64,000 bases of DNA from JBBIOU01 sp037443205 (GCA_037443205.1 JBBIOU010000006.1:1-64000); one strand, 5' to 3'; positions 29,288-39,050 are shown, numbered from the stretch's first letter. Notes: generated from the letters alone by a model not told the origin. Program-made: numbers and translations.

Positions 29288-30388
29288 TTATTGCAGTAAG
29301 GATAATAGTTTTTTGTAAATAACATTTACCCGCTCTACTTGTCCTTTGGCTACAAATCGTTCATAAAAGCCTTCTTTGCGAAAATCACTTTTTAAATTTT
29401 GCCAAGGCAGCATAGCTTGTTGCCATAGTTTAATTCGCAGGTCTTCATCGGGTAATTGTTTTTTAGATATTTCGGCACATACTCTAATCATGGCTTTAAT
29501 ATTTACACTATTGGTAACCATATAACGGTCGTTATCCCATGTTTCTTCCCAACATTTTTGAGCGGCTTTAAAGAAATCGCGGAGTATATAATAATAATAT
29601 CTGGCCGTTGCAATACCGGTACCTCTTTTTTCAATTTCTTTCCAGTCTGACAGCATCCATCGGTGAATTTCATTAAATAATTCGGCTTGTAAGATCCATT
29701 TTTTTTGAGCGCTTCTGCCTCCTAACCGGTTAATGCGGTATTGCATGGGGCTGTCAGCTTCTGAATAGAGCATTTCTGTAATTTGTGAAGCAAGTTTTTT
29801 ATCGGGCGATGTCCATGATACTTTTTCGTACAGGTCTATTAAATGACTTTTATTGATACGGGTAGGAGTAGAGTTGATAATTACAAACATTTCGGTTGCA
29901 AAATCATCGCTTTTACCATCAAAAATAATACAAGGAACGTGAATGGTAGAAGCCTCTTCGGGGTGAGAGCGGAAGTAAAATTCTAAGGCAGCCAAACGAT
30001 GCTGTCCGTCTATTATCAAAAATTTATTTTTAGGGTCGTCAAGGTTTCCTACATTGCTAAGGTTGCCTAGTGGTTGAAAATTTAAAACTTCAGGCGTAAA
30101 CAATAATACGGTTGCCGGAATAGGCGGTTGAGTAACGGCAGTTTCATAAAAATTTTTTATGGCCGAAACCTTTCTTTTAGATATTTCGCGCTGAAAGGAT
30201 TTATCTGATTTTTCAATTTTTTGAATGAAAGCTGCAATTTCATCATTTGGGGATGATTTATCACCCTCTATTTTTTCGTTGTCAGCATAAAAGCGATTGA
30301 TAAACTTTACCCTGTTTAAAATGTCGCGGGCAGGATAGGATGCAAAATAAAATACGGCATCTTTTTGTCTGATTTGAGTAGCTAACAT
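29288..30388 (-). CDS. DGQHR domain protein (DndB-like), orphan
   Basis: A 366-residue protein with the diagnostic Asp127-Gly-Gln-His-Arg131 motif in FLIIDGQHRLAALEF, then VPCIIFDG and MFVIINSTPTRINKSHLIDLY, the usual DGQHR-domain order. DndB, the best known member, represses and modulates DNA phosphorothioation genes. Here there is no dndA, C, D or E, no restriction gene, and no transposase nearby, so it is an orphan. The C-terminal half is helical and unassigned. A DNA-related regulatory or defence role is inference only. Confidence 0.8.
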   Translation of the reverse strand: MLATQIRQKDAVFYFASYPARDILNRVKFINRFYADNEKIEGDKSSPNDEIAAFIQKIEKSDKSFQREISKRKVSAIKNFYETAVTQPPIPATVLLFTPEVLNFQPLGNLSNVGNLDDPKNKFLIIDGQHRLAALEFYFRSHPEEASTIHVPCIIFDGKSDDFATEMFVIINSTPTRINKSHLIDLYEKVSWTSPDKKLASQITEMLYSEADSPMQYRINRLGGRSAQKKWILQAELFNEIHRWMLSDWKEIEKRGTGIATARYYYYILRDFFKAAQKCWEETWDNDRYMVTNSVNIKAMIRVCAEISKKQLPDEDLRIKLWQQAMLPWQNLKSDFRKEGFYERFVAKGQVERVNVIYKKLLSLLQ

Positions 30389-30464
30389 GGTAATTTTAGG
30401 TTTTGTTATAAAAACGCTAATTTATATATAATAATAGATATAAATCCTAAATGAATAAAAAAAA

Positions 30465-33047
30465 TTACATTTCCCCGTCCGAATCGGAATTACTGCGTTT
30501 ATTTTTTCTTCGGAAGAGGGAGGAGTCGAATTTGCCAAAGCGGTAGCTGAAATTAAGTTTAAAAAAGCGTTGGTCGCGGGTGCGGGTAACTTCTTGCACA
30601 AAAAAGTCTGATTGAGCTAAATTTCCGTTTACGCGTGTTTTAAATACATCATCTACTGCCAGTGTTAAAGAGGCAGCATTATTTTTCAGGAAGTTATAAC
30701 GCAGGGCTATATTTACTTCATAGTATTCGCGGTTATATCCCTGGGCGGTAGAAAAAGAGCCTCCACCCATGCCCCAGCCATAACCTCCACCGCCCATTTG
30801 AAGGGCTGTACGCGAGTGATAATTACCCGTAAGTTGTAAAGATAGATTATGAGGCAATTTAAAATTTAAATTAAGTTTCCCGAACCAGCTGAAAAGCTCA
30901 TTTTGCAGTCTCGATTCAATATTACTTCCGTTGATTACCGAATTATACAAATTGAAGTTTGTTGTAAAATCAAGCCATTGTTTAATTTTATGTTTGGAAG
31001 TTAATTCTAATCCGTATGCGTAGCTTTCATTGGCATTTACATAAGTGTTCATAACTACATCTCGGTTTAATACTTCGTTGTATTCATATACCTGATAGCG
31101 TGTTATCAGGTTTTGGGTATTTTTAAAGTATAGGGTGCTAAGTAAATTATGGTATTTGTTAAATGTTTTATGATAGGATAGTTCTATGGAGTTGGTAAAT
31201 TCGGGTTTTAGCGCTCCGTTTCCGCGGCTAAGATTTAATGAATCTGAATAATCTATAAAGGGAATTAAATTAAAAAAGCTGGGTCGGTTTACTCTGCGCG
31301 AATAGTTTAACTGTATATCATCATCATCTTTTATATTATAATTAAAATAAGCGCTGGGGAATAGGCTTATTGGATATATGTTTTGAAAGGTTTGTCCGGT
31401 TTGTGTTAATTCTCCTCTGTAATCAGAGCTTTCGGCTCTTAGGCCCAGTTGATAACCGAATTTTTTTATTTTTTGCGAAAAGGTAATATACGCGGCATAT
31501 ACATTATCAGTAAATTGATATTGGTTAGTAAATCCGGGTAATTCATAAAAGCTCATCAGCACGGTATCGTAATTGTAGTTGCGGTTATCATTTTTAAAGT
31601 CACGCATGGTAATACGGGTCCCGGTTTCTATTTTCATATCTTCCCTGATGGGAGTGGTGTAATCTAATTGAAAAGTATAAAATTGATTTTTGCCGCTGTT
31701 TCTTTGTTCTTGAAATATTCTTGAGCCAACCGGGGCATTCAGGTAATTGTAAATTTGGGTGTTAAATTCTCCTAAGGATTGGTATTGGCGCATATTGTAA
31801 TTTAAGTCAATATTTAGTTCGCGTCCATCTTTAGGAAACAAATGTTTAAATTGCAAGGAACTGCCTGCATTTTTAAATTTTCTAAGGGTTTTAGAATATC
31901 TGTGCGAGTAACTTATGGCATCATCATTTGTCAGCGAGGAATCAGTTTGTATAAATAAATCTTCTATCGGACTTACCTTACCAAAGTTATAATTACCTGA
32001 TAAAGTTAGCGTACTGCGGTTAGTAATAAACCAATCTATACCTGCGCGATTAGAATAGAAATCGCGAATATGACTTGAATTACTTTCTTGTAAAACACTT
32101 GTAGCCGGGTTTCCAAAAAAATTAATTCGTTCGGTAGTGGTTATACCAATTGATTTTCGTTGGTTAATATTAGAACTCACAAAGAAATTTACTTTTCCTT
32201 CGCGAACGTTTATGTCGGCACCTGCATTAATTTTACCACGCATATCTACACCTGCTCTTAAGCTTCCGTTAAAACCTATTTTACGGTCTTTTTTTAATAC
32301 AATATTTATTATTCCTCCCATTCCGCCCGAGGCATCATATTTGGCTGATGGATTGGTGATAATTTCTATACTCTGTATGGCATCTGCAGGTATTTGGTCT
32401 ATCGTTAAAGTGCTTAATTTGCCATCAATAAATATTTGCGGTGAAGCATTTCTTAGGGTAACGTTACCATCCATATCTACATCAACGGATGGTACATTTT
32501 TTAACACATCTTCTGCAGTACCGCCTATCGAATTAATATTATCGGCAACATTAAACACTTTTTTATCTATAGCCATTTTAAAAGAGGGTTCTCTCCCATC
32601 AATTGTAACCGCTTCGAGCATTACGGTGTCGGCTTTTAATTTAATATTACCCAGGTCTTTCTCAAATACTGCCAATTGCTGGCCTTGTTCGGGTTTGGGA
32701 AAAGAAGCGTTTTGTGTATAATTTTGATAGCCTATGGCCGTAACACTTAGGGTGTATTGCCCCCATACCGGGATATTATCTAAAACAAATTCTCCGTTAG
32801 GGCGGGTAATTACACCTGATATCAGGATTTCGCGCTTGCTTTTAAGGGTAGAATCGAAGCGCATTTGTAAAAGCTTAACGGTGGCAAACTCTATTCCTTT
32901 ACCGGTTGATTGGTCTATTACTTTACCGTAAAATTTACCCGTAGCATTTGCTCGACCTAGTCCACCTTCGGGGCGATTGCCCGGTTGTTGAGCAAACATA
33001 GTGTGTGCCGTAAGGAGCAAGAGCGAGAGAAAGAAAGTTTTATTCAT
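30465..33047 (-). CDS. TonB-dependent receptor-like outer-membrane protein
   Basis: An 860-residue outer-membrane barrel. The signal peptide is residues 1-19. A carboxypeptidase-regulatory-like Ig domain follows (GKVIDQSTGKGIEFATVKLLQ and onward, to about residue 125), then a plug domain (TAEDVLKNVPSVDVDMDGNVTLRN, GGMGGIINIVLKKDRK) and a 22-strand-type barrel of the outer-membrane beta-barrel family. A Gly-rich loop (GGGGYGWGMGGG) sits in the late barrel. No SusD partner is adjacent, so it is not a polysaccharide locus; the substrate is unknown. The last residues are hydrophilic and carry no T9SS domain. Confidence 0.9.
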   Translation of the reverse strand: MNKTFFLSLLLLTAHTMFAQQPGNRPEGGLGRANATGKFYGKVIDQSTGKGIEFATVKLLQMRFDSTLKSKREILISGVITRPNGEFVLDNIPVWGQYTLSVTAIGYQNYTQNASFPKPEQGQQLAVFEKDLGNIKLKADTVMLEAVTIDGREPSFKMAIDKKVFNVADNINSIGGTAEDVLKNVPSVDVDMDGNVTLRNASPQIFIDGKLSTLTIDQIPADAIQSIEIITNPSAKYDASGGMGGIINIVLKKDRKIGFNGSLRAGVDMRGKINAGADINVREGKVNFFVSSNINQRKSIGITTTERINFFGNPATSVLQESNSSHIRDFYSNRAGIDWFITNRSTLTLSGNYNFGKVSPIEDLFIQTDSSLTNDDAISYSHRYSKTLRKFKNAGSSLQFKHLFPKDGRELNIDLNYNMRQYQSLGEFNTQIYNYLNAPVGSRIFQEQRNSGKNQFYTFQLDYTTPIREDMKIETGTRITMRDFKNDNRNYNYDTVLMSFYELPGFTNQYQFTDNVYAAYITFSQKIKKFGYQLGLRAESSDYRGELTQTGQTFQNIYPISLFPSAYFNYNIKDDDDIQLNYSRRVNRPSFFNLIPFIDYSDSLNLSRGNGALKPEFTNSIELSYHKTFNKYHNLLSTLYFKNTQNLITRYQVYEYNEVLNRDVVMNTYVNANESYAYGLELTSKHKIKQWLDFTTNFNLYNSVINGSNIESRLQNELFSWFGKLNLNFKLPHNLSLQLTGNYHSRTALQMGGGGYGWGMGGGSFSTAQGYNREYYEVNIALRYNFLKNNAASLTLAVDDVFKTRVNGNLAQSDFFVQEVTRTRDQRFFKLNFSYRFGKFDSSLFRRKNKRSNSDSDGEM

Positions 33048-33072
33048 ACTTTTATATGACTTGCCACAGATG

Positions 33073-33080
33073 CAAAAGTA
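33073..33080 (-). promoter_or_regulatory. -7 promoter element before the TonB-type receptor gene
   Basis: Minus strand TACTTTTG matches TAnnTTTG, 25 bases before the ATG at 33047. Confidence 0.45.
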
Positions 33081-33206
33081 CTTGGTTTTATGAGAGAAGG
33101 ATAAAATTATGGATAAGCGTCAAATATATTAAACAAAAGGTAATTATGGTATTTATTTAAACAGTTACGGATATATTTACGAAATTTGTATTAAATAATA
33201 TGATAT

Positions 33207-33698
33207 ATGAGCATAGAAGTTGGAATCATAATGGGTAGCGACAGCGATTTGCCGGTAATGCAGCAAGCGGCCGATGTATTAAAGGAGTTGCAGATTGGAT
33301 ATGAGATAGATATTGTTTCGGCACATCGTACTCCTGATAAAATGTTTGAATATGCTAAGAATGCATCGCATAAGGGGATAAAGGTAATAATTGCCGGAGC
33401 AGGTGGCGCTGCGCACTTGCCGGGCATGGTTGCTTCAATTACACCCTTGCCGGTAATAGGTGTACCCGTAAAATCGAGCAATTCAATTGACGGTTGGGAT
33501 TCAATATTGTCAATATTACAAATGCCGGCCGGTGTTCCTGTTGCAACGGTAGCATTAAACGGTGCTAAAAATGCCGGTATTCTTGCTGCACAAATCATCG
33601 GAACAAGCAACCCGGAGATACAAAAAAGATTAATAGTTTATAAAAATAGTCTTAAAGAAAAAGTAGAGCAGATGAGTAAGAATTTGAAAAATGAATAG
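33207..33698 (+). CDS. purE: N5-carboxyaminoimidazole ribonucleotide mutase
   Basis: Purine synthesis enzyme that converts N5-CAIR to CAIR (class I PurE). Conserved stretches include GIIMGSDSDLPVMQQA, the catalytic-His loop SAHRTPDKMFEYA, and AGAGGAAHLPGMVAS, which form the active site of the octamer. The length of 163 residues is standard. The partner purK, often next to purE, is not in the window. It converges on obg with about 45 bases between the stops. Confidence 0.96.
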   Translation: MSIEVGIIMGSDSDLPVMQQAADVLKELQIGYEIDIVSAHRTPDKMFEYAKNASHKGIKVIIAGAGGAAHLPGMVASITPLPVIGVPVKSSNSIDGWDSILSILQMPAGVPVATVALNGAKNAGILAAQIIGTSNPEIQKRLIVYKNSLKEKVEQMSKNLKNE

Positions 33699-33743
33699 CC
33701 GATAAAAAACTATATTTTTTTAAAGTATTTAAGCCGGTAAGCG

Positions 33744-34739
33744 CTATTGTTCGTTGAGTTTTTTCCAAATTAAATCTTTTAATTTATCTAAATTAAATTC
33801 GGTGTGGGAAGAGATAAAAAGTGTTTCAATGTTTTTAGGTAATTCTTTTTTCATTTGTTTCATCATTTGTTCATCCAGTAAATCGCTTTTGCTGATGGCA
33901 AGTATTTTTTGTTTATCTACCAGTTCGGGGTTATATTGTTTCAGTTCGTTTAATAAAATGTTGTATTCATTTCGGATGTTCCGGCTATCGGCAGGGATTA
34001 AAAACAATAAGATGGAGTTACGCTCAATATGTCTTAAAAAGCGCAGGCCTAAACCTTTGCCTTGATGAGCGCCTTCAATAATACCGGGTATATCGGCCAT
34101 GATAAAACTTTGGTAGGCTTTATATTTTACAATTCCCAGGTTTGGTGACATGGTAGTAAAGGGGTAGTCGCCAATTTCGGGCTTGGCTGCGCTCATTTTA
34201 GAAAGTAAAGTTGATTTGCCGGCATTCGGAAACCCTACCAAACCTACATCAGCAAGAATTTTGAGTTCCAGAATTTTCCATTCTTCCAGACCGGGTTCAC
34301 CGGGTTGTGCATATCGGGGAGCCTGGTTGGTAGCGGTTTTAAAATGGTTGTTTCCTAAGCCTCCACGGCCTCCTTTTAGCAAAATTTTTTCTTCTCCGTG
34401 TTGCGTAATTTCAAATAGTATTTCGTTAGTTTCTGCATCACGTGCAACGGTTCCTAAGGGTACTTCCAGTATTTCGTCTTTTCCGTTGGCTCCGTTTTTT
34501 CGGGCTGAGCTGCCGTTTTTTCCGGGTTCGGCAATAACATGTTTACGGTATTTAAGGTGTAATAAAGTCCACAACTGAGCATTCCCTCTAACAATTATAT
34601 GTCCGCCTCTGCCTCCGTCTCCTCCGTCAGGTCCGCCTTTAGGATTGCCTTTGCTGCGATGAAAGTGCATAGAGCCTGAACCGCCCTTACCGGAACGACA
34701 ACAAATTTTTACATAATCTACAAAATTAGAGCCCGACAT
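33744..34739 (-). CDS. obg: GTPase Obg
   Basis: Ribosome-assembly and stress GTPase. The Gly-rich Obg fold covers residues 1-158 (SGKGGSGSMHFHR, GPDGGDGGRGGHI). The G domain has the P loop GFPNAGKST, switch II DIPGIIEGAHQGKGLG and the base motif SKSD. The 331-residue form starts at the ATG at 34739 (MSGSNFVDYVKI); the longer frame upstream to 34781 lacks family similarity and overlaps the neighbouring gene. There is no C-terminal Obg extension. It lies 17 bases after the flavoprotein gene. Confidence 0.95.
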   Translation of the reverse strand: MSGSNFVDYVKICCRSGKGGSGSMHFHRSKGNPKGGPDGGDGGRGGHIIVRGNAQLWTLLHLKYRKHVIAEPGKNGSSARKNGANGKDEILEVPLGTVARDAETNEILFEITQHGEEKILLKGGRGGLGNNHFKTATNQAPRYAQPGEPGLEEWKILELKILADVGLVGFPNAGKSTLLSKMSAAKPEIGDYPFTTMSPNLGIVKYKAYQSFIMADIPGIIEGAHQGKGLGLRFLRHIERNSILLFLIPADSRNIRNEYNILLNELKQYNPELVDKQKILAISKSDLLDEQMMKQMKKELPKNIETLFISSHTEFNLDKLKDLIWKKLNEQ

Positions 34740-34756
34740 CCGGACAAAGTTAGGGA

Positions 34757-36253
34757 TTATAATCTTTGCAGCGGAATACATTCTCCGCCATCATATTTAT
34801 AACACTTTAGTTTATCTTTAAAAACAGATGATTTGAATACAGATTTATTTAATAACATACGAACACCTTCCTGAATACCTTCAATGATAGAGGGATGCGG
34901 ATGTATCATTTCGGCAAGGTCTTCAATGCCTTTGTTCATTTTTATAAGTAGGGCACAGGCTTGTATGGCGCTCGAGGCATGCTCGCCAATGGCTCGCATA
35001 CCCAAAATTTTCATTTCGCTGTCGTTGGTGGTAATAATTTTAAAAAATCCTTGTGTTTTACGCATGGCAATGGCTCTGGCTATAACCGAATAATCAATTT
35101 TTACCACCCGATGAGGAATATTTTTGGCACGGCACATTTTTTCATTCATACCCACAGCAGCCACCTCCGGACGTAAAAACATTATTGTACAAATGTTATC
35201 ATACGAAATGGGTTCTATACAATCATCTCCTAATACAATTTTTTCGATGGCATGACGACCTTCTAATTCGCCAACATTTACTAATTGTATTCTGCCCGAT
35301 ACATCGCCTACTGCATAGATATGTGGTATATTGGTACGGGTATCAACATCGCCAATATGAACACCCCTTTTACTCATGCTTACACCGGCATTTTCTAAGC
35401 CCAGGCTTTCTATGTTCGGTGTACGCCCGATGGCCAGCAGCGCTTTTTCTACCCTTATAACTTCTCTTTTGCCGTCCGGATAAGACAATTCGTATTCTAC
35501 TTCTCCATCCACCTTTATCAGGCGTTCTAACTGGGCGTTGTGATGTATGGTTACGCCTTTTTCCTGTAAATTTTTTGCTACCAGTTCAGAGATGTCTTCG
35601 TCTTCAAAAGGTAGTATTCTGTCAGCACGGTCAATCAGATATACTTTGGTTTTGCCAAAGTTTGAAAAGATAGTGGCAAATTCGCAACCGATAACACCTG
35701 CACCAACAATTACCAGGCTTTTGGGATAATCTTGTATATGATGAATGCCATCACTGGTCATAATTACTTTTTCATCAACATCAATATTAGGCAGGGTTCT
35801 GGGACGACTGCCGGTGGCCAATACAATATTATCTGCCCAAACTATTTTTTCTTCATCTTCCTTTTTAATCAATATTTCGTTGGGGCTTATCATTGTGCCG
35901 GTGCCTCTTTCATAAAAAAACACACGGTTTTCAGCTTCTGTTTGCAATAGTTTAATATGGCAGGAGTATTGAAATTTTCTGTCGAAGATGGCTTCATTCA
36001 TAGTTTTTTGCACTTCTTCCCAGCTTAATTCAAAACGTTTTCTGCCCACGGAAACTATCGTGTCATTAACTTCAGTAACTTTTTCGGATAACTCCCATAA
36101 AGTTTTAGAAGATAAGGCGCCATCGTAAATACCATAGCCGCCTACTTTGTCTTTTTCAACAAGCAATACTTTTTTACCAAAATCTATTGCTCTCATGGCG
36201 GCCGCATAACCTGCAGGCCCGCCTCCTATAATACATATATCAAATCTATCCAT
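34757..36253 (-). CDS. pyridine nucleotide-disulfide oxidoreductase family flavoprotein lacking the redox cysteines
   Basis: A 498-residue relative of dihydrolipoamide dehydrogenase. The FAD motif GGGPAGYAAAMRA (10-22), the NAD motif GAGVIGCEFATIF and the second FAD motif IYAVGDV are intact, as is the C-terminal HPHPSIIEG (His453, Glu458). The active-site loop reads GGYGIYDGALSSK (38-50), where the family has GGxCxxxGCxPSK: both cysteines are lost (Gly41, Ala46). It cannot use the usual disulfide relay, so lipoamide or glutathione reduction is unlikely. A transhydrogenase-like or quinone-reducing role is possible. It lies upstream of obg on the same strand. Confidence 0.87.
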   Translation of the reverse strand: MDRFDICIIGGGPAGYAAAMRAIDFGKKVLLVEKDKVGGYGIYDGALSSKTLWELSEKVTEVNDTIVSVGRKRFELSWEEVQKTMNEAIFDRKFQYSCHIKLLQTEAENRVFFYERGTGTMISPNEILIKKEDEEKIVWADNIVLATGSRPRTLPNIDVDEKVIMTSDGIHHIQDYPKSLVIVGAGVIGCEFATIFSNFGKTKVYLIDRADRILPFEDEDISELVAKNLQEKGVTIHHNAQLERLIKVDGEVEYELSYPDGKREVIRVEKALLAIGRTPNIESLGLENAGVSMSKRGVHIGDVDTRTNIPHIYAVGDVSGRIQLVNVGELEGRHAIEKIVLGDDCIEPISYDNICTIMFLRPEVAAVGMNEKMCRAKNIPHRVVKIDYSVIARAIAMRKTQGFFKIITTNDSEMKILGMRAIGEHASSAIQACALLIKMNKGIEDLAEMIHPHPSIIEGIQEGVRMLLNKSVFKSSVFKDKLKCYKYDGGECIPLQRL

Positions 36254-36272
36254 GAGGGACTTTCAGAGAGCA

Positions 36273-36280
36273 CAAATTTA
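36273..36280 (-). promoter_or_regulatory. -7 promoter element before the flavoprotein gene
   Basis: Minus strand TAAATTTG matches TAnnTTTG, 19 bases before the ATG at 36253. Confidence 0.4.
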
Positions 36281-36402
36281 GAAATAAAATATACTATATT
36301 GCTAAAAAAATACTGTTTTTGCTATGTTTTTTAAAAACCGGTTGTGAACAAATAACTCTGTGATAAGTAACATAAACCTGCATTTAGGAGTAATTTTATA
36401 AC

Positions 36403-36954
36403 ATGCGTTTATTTTGCAAAATAATAATTATATCTTTATTATTTACAGCGGCATCGTGTAATTTGCGAAAACATAGTGCAACCCACGATAAGACAAATAA
36501 AGACAACCTAACTGATAATACAAATGATAGAAGATATACGGCAATTAAGAAAAAATATGCCGAAGAACTGGGTGTTTCAGATAATAATTTAATAAACGGA
36601 GCTTTATATGAATTTATAGACGATTGGATTGGTGTTCCTTATAAATATGCCGGTAACGACAAAAATGGCGTTGACTGTTCCGGTTTTGTGAATGCTTTGT
36701 ATAAAGCAGTTTTTAACAAGCAACTAAGCCGTTCAGCTACTGATATTGTAAAGGAATGTAATATCATTGAAAAAGATAAATTGCAAGAAGGCGATTTGGT
36801 TTTTTTTGATATCAGTGCAAAAAATTCGCATGTTGGTGTATATCTGGTAAATAATAAATTTATACATGCCAGTACAAGTAAAGGAGTTATTATTTCTGAC
36901 TTGACACAAGCTTATTATGTTAAATATTGGGGAAGAGCCGGCAGGCTAAAATAA
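36403..36954 (+). CDS. NlpC/P60 family lipoprotein, cell-wall endopeptidase
   Basis: A 183-residue lipoprotein with lipobox TAASC (Cys19). The NlpC/P60 domain has the catalytic Cys92 (GVDCSGFVNALY), His143 (SHVGVYL) and a third polar residue His155 (FIHAST), so it is predicted to be active on gamma-D-Glu to diamino acid bonds of peptidoglycan. The length and layout match the Spr/MepS type. An AGGAG is 12 bases before the ATG, somewhat far for a ribosome site. Confidence 0.92.
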   Translation: MRLFCKIIIISLLFTAASCNLRKHSATHDKTNKDNLTDNTNDRRYTAIKKKYAEELGVSDNNLINGALYEFIDDWIGVPYKYAGNDKNGVDCSGFVNALYKAVFNKQLSRSATDIVKECNIIEKDKLQEGDLVFFDISAKNSHVGVYLVNNKFIHASTSKGVIISDLTQAYYVKYWGRAGRLK

Positions 36955-37049
36955 GATTCTCTTTTATAGACCAGGTTTATCAGATAAATTCATAAATCTG
37001 TCGAAAGTATATTATTCAAATAATATATTCATCTACATTAGCTATAACG

Positions 37050-39050
37050 ATGATTCGAATAAGTTTATATATAATTTTTGCACTTATCTTGCCACTTGGG
37101 GTATATGCTTATGGCACGGATAGCTTAGAGCTATTAGTTAAAAACATGAACGATGATACATCTAAAATAAATACTCTATTAACGATTTATGATGAATATG
37201 TAGATACAGATAATAATAAAGCACAGTTTTTTCTTAGTCAGGCAACACTTTTGGCACGCAAGCTTAATGCAAAAAAACATCTGGCAAAATGTTATTTTTA
37301 TCAGGCTACTATATTTGAACATACCGGCTATTTTGATAAATCATTAAAATACTATTTAGAAGCAACAAAAATATACGAATCATGCGGTTATATGCGTGGA
37401 GTTGCGCAGTGCTACAACAGCATAGGAGTTATCTTCTGGTATCAGGATAATTATGATAAAGCTTTGCGTTATATGCAAAATGCAATGCAAATTCATCAAT
37501 CTATAAACGATAGGTATGCCGTAGCAATTAACCTGGCAAATATGGCGATAGTTTACGACAGTAAAACAAAAAGAGACAGCGCACTGATGATGTACGAAAA
37601 AGCATTAAATATTTTCTATGAATTTAATAACAGAGCAGCTATTGCTAATTGCCACAATAATATAGGTTTGTTATATATAGAATTAGAAAAATACAGCGAG
37701 GCAATTCATAATTTTGAAATTGCCGGAAAAATTTGGGAAACAGATAATAATCTTGCAGGCAGAGCCACCATATTGAATAATTTAGGCTATTGTTCTCTTA
37801 AATCAAATCAATTTAAAAAAGCCATCTTATACCTCGAAAAAGCATTACCCGTTAGCAGAAAAGTAAATTCCAGATACGATGAGAAATTAATATTAAAAAA
37901 TCTGGCAACTGCTTATGCAGGCATCAATAATTTTGAAAAGGCATATAAATATCAAAACGAATATAACATTGTTAAAGACAGCTTACTAAACGAAGAAAAA
38001 AACAAACAATTATCGGAACTTGAAGTAAAGTTTAACACTGAAAAAATACAACAACAAAATAAGCTGTTAAAAAAAGAAAAGGAACTGGAACAAATTGCCA
38101 AAATTGAACGCGAGCGTACTCAACAAATAAGAAATACTTTTCAAATTTCGGCATTTGTATTGGTAGCGATTATTGCGGTTATATTATATTTAGGTTACAA
38201 CGAAAAGAAAAAATCGAACAAACAACTCAAAGAAAAAAACATAGAAATTACAAATCAAAAACAAATTATTGAAGAAAAAAACAAGGATATAACCGACAGC
38301 ATTAGTTATGCACAAACCATACAAGCTGCAATTTTACCCGGTGAAGAAATTTTTAAAAATACATTTAAAGATGCTTTTGTATTGTTTAAACCGAGGGACA
38401 TAGTGAGCGGAGATTTTTACTGGTACAAAAAATTGAAAGATAATGTATGTTTTGCAGTAGCTGATTGTACCGGTCATGGTGTACCAGGGGCTATGATGAG
38501 CATGGTGGGAAATGATATGCTAAACCATGCCGTAAACGATAAAAATATCACCAACCCGGCAATGATTTTAAAACACCTGGACAGTTCTTTATACAATCTT
38601 TTAAGATCGGATGATAAAAAAAATCGCTCTAATGATGGGATGGATATTGTTTTTTGCTGTCTTAAAAAGCAATCAGATACCTGTTATGAATTAATGTTTT
38701 CAGGTGCACAACGACCGTTGTGGATTATAAGAAAAAAGGGGCAATTTGAAGAGTATAATTCACCTAAAATCTCATTAGGTGGCTCCCCCGATTATAATCA
38801 GGAATTTGAGTGCATAACCATTATGTTGAATAATGGCGACTCTCTGTATATATTTTCTGATGGCTACGCAGATCAGTTTGGAGGACCGCATGGTAAAAAA
38901 ATGCTACAAAAAAGATTTAAGGAAAAATTATTAAACATTCATACCTTTGATATGTGTACTCAAAAAAATGAACTGGAAAAATTTTATAATGAATGGAAAG
39001 GTATTCATGCCCAAATTGATGATGTTTGTATAGTAGGTATAAGAGTATAG
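37050..39050 (+). CDS. TPR sensor SpoIIE-type serine phosphatase
   Basis: A 666-residue exported sensor phosphatase. A signal peptide (residues 1-20) leads to about seven TPR repeats (roughly 60-320) in the periplasm, a coiled coil, one membrane segment (about 367-386) and a cytoplasmic coiled coil. The SpoIIE/PP2C domain follows, with motifs SGDFYW, VADCTGHGVPGAMMS, SDGYADQFGG and DDVCIVGI. Tandem TPR-membrane-phosphatase architecture is common in Bacteroidota. The phosphatase half resembles the sensor-less protein at 27777, which suggests a shared target. Confidence 0.92.
   Translation: MIRISLYIIFALILPLGVYAYGTDSLELLVKNMNDDTSKINTLLTIYDEYVDTDNNKAQFFLSQATLLARKLNAKKHLAKCYFYQATIFEHTGYFDKSLKYYLEATKIYESCGYMRGVAQCYNSIGVIFWYQDNYDKALRYMQNAMQIHQSINDRYAVAINLANMAIVYDSKTKRDSALMMYEKALNIFYEFNNRAAIANCHNNIGLLYIELEKYSEAIHNFEIAGKIWETDNNLAGRATILNNLGYCSLKSNQFKKAILYLEKALPVSRKVNSRYDEKLILKNLATAYAGINNFEKAYKYQNEYNIVKDSLLNEEKNKQLSELEVKFNTEKIQQQNKLLKKEKELEQIAKIERERTQQIRNTFQISAFVLVAIIAVILYLGYNEKKKSNKQLKEKNIEITNQKQIIEEKNKDITDSISYAQTIQAAILPGEEIFKNTFKDAFVLFKPRDIVSGDFYWYKKLKDNVCFAVADCTGHGVPGAMMSMVGNDMLNHAVNDKNITNPAMILKHLDSSLYNLLRSDDKKNRSNDGMDIVFCCLKKQSDTCYELMFSGAQRPLWIIRKKGQFEEYNSPKISLGGSPDYNQEFECITIMLNNGDSLYIFSDGYADQFGGPHGKKMLQKRFKEKLLNIHTFDMCTQKNELEKFYNEWKGIHAQIDDVCIVGIRV

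Noticed and set aside
29288..30388. A complete DNA phosphorothioation (Dnd) system
   Set aside because: Only the DGQHR protein is present; no cysteine desulfurase, DndC/D/E or restriction genes are in the window.
32137..32721. 194-residue frame opposite the TonB-type receptor
   Set aside because: It is a shadow of a well-supported gene on the other strand and shows no family motif.
34740..34781. Upstream extension of obg
   Set aside because: The added 14 residues have no family likeness and overlap the neighbouring flavoprotein gene; MSGSNFVDYVKI is the conserved start.
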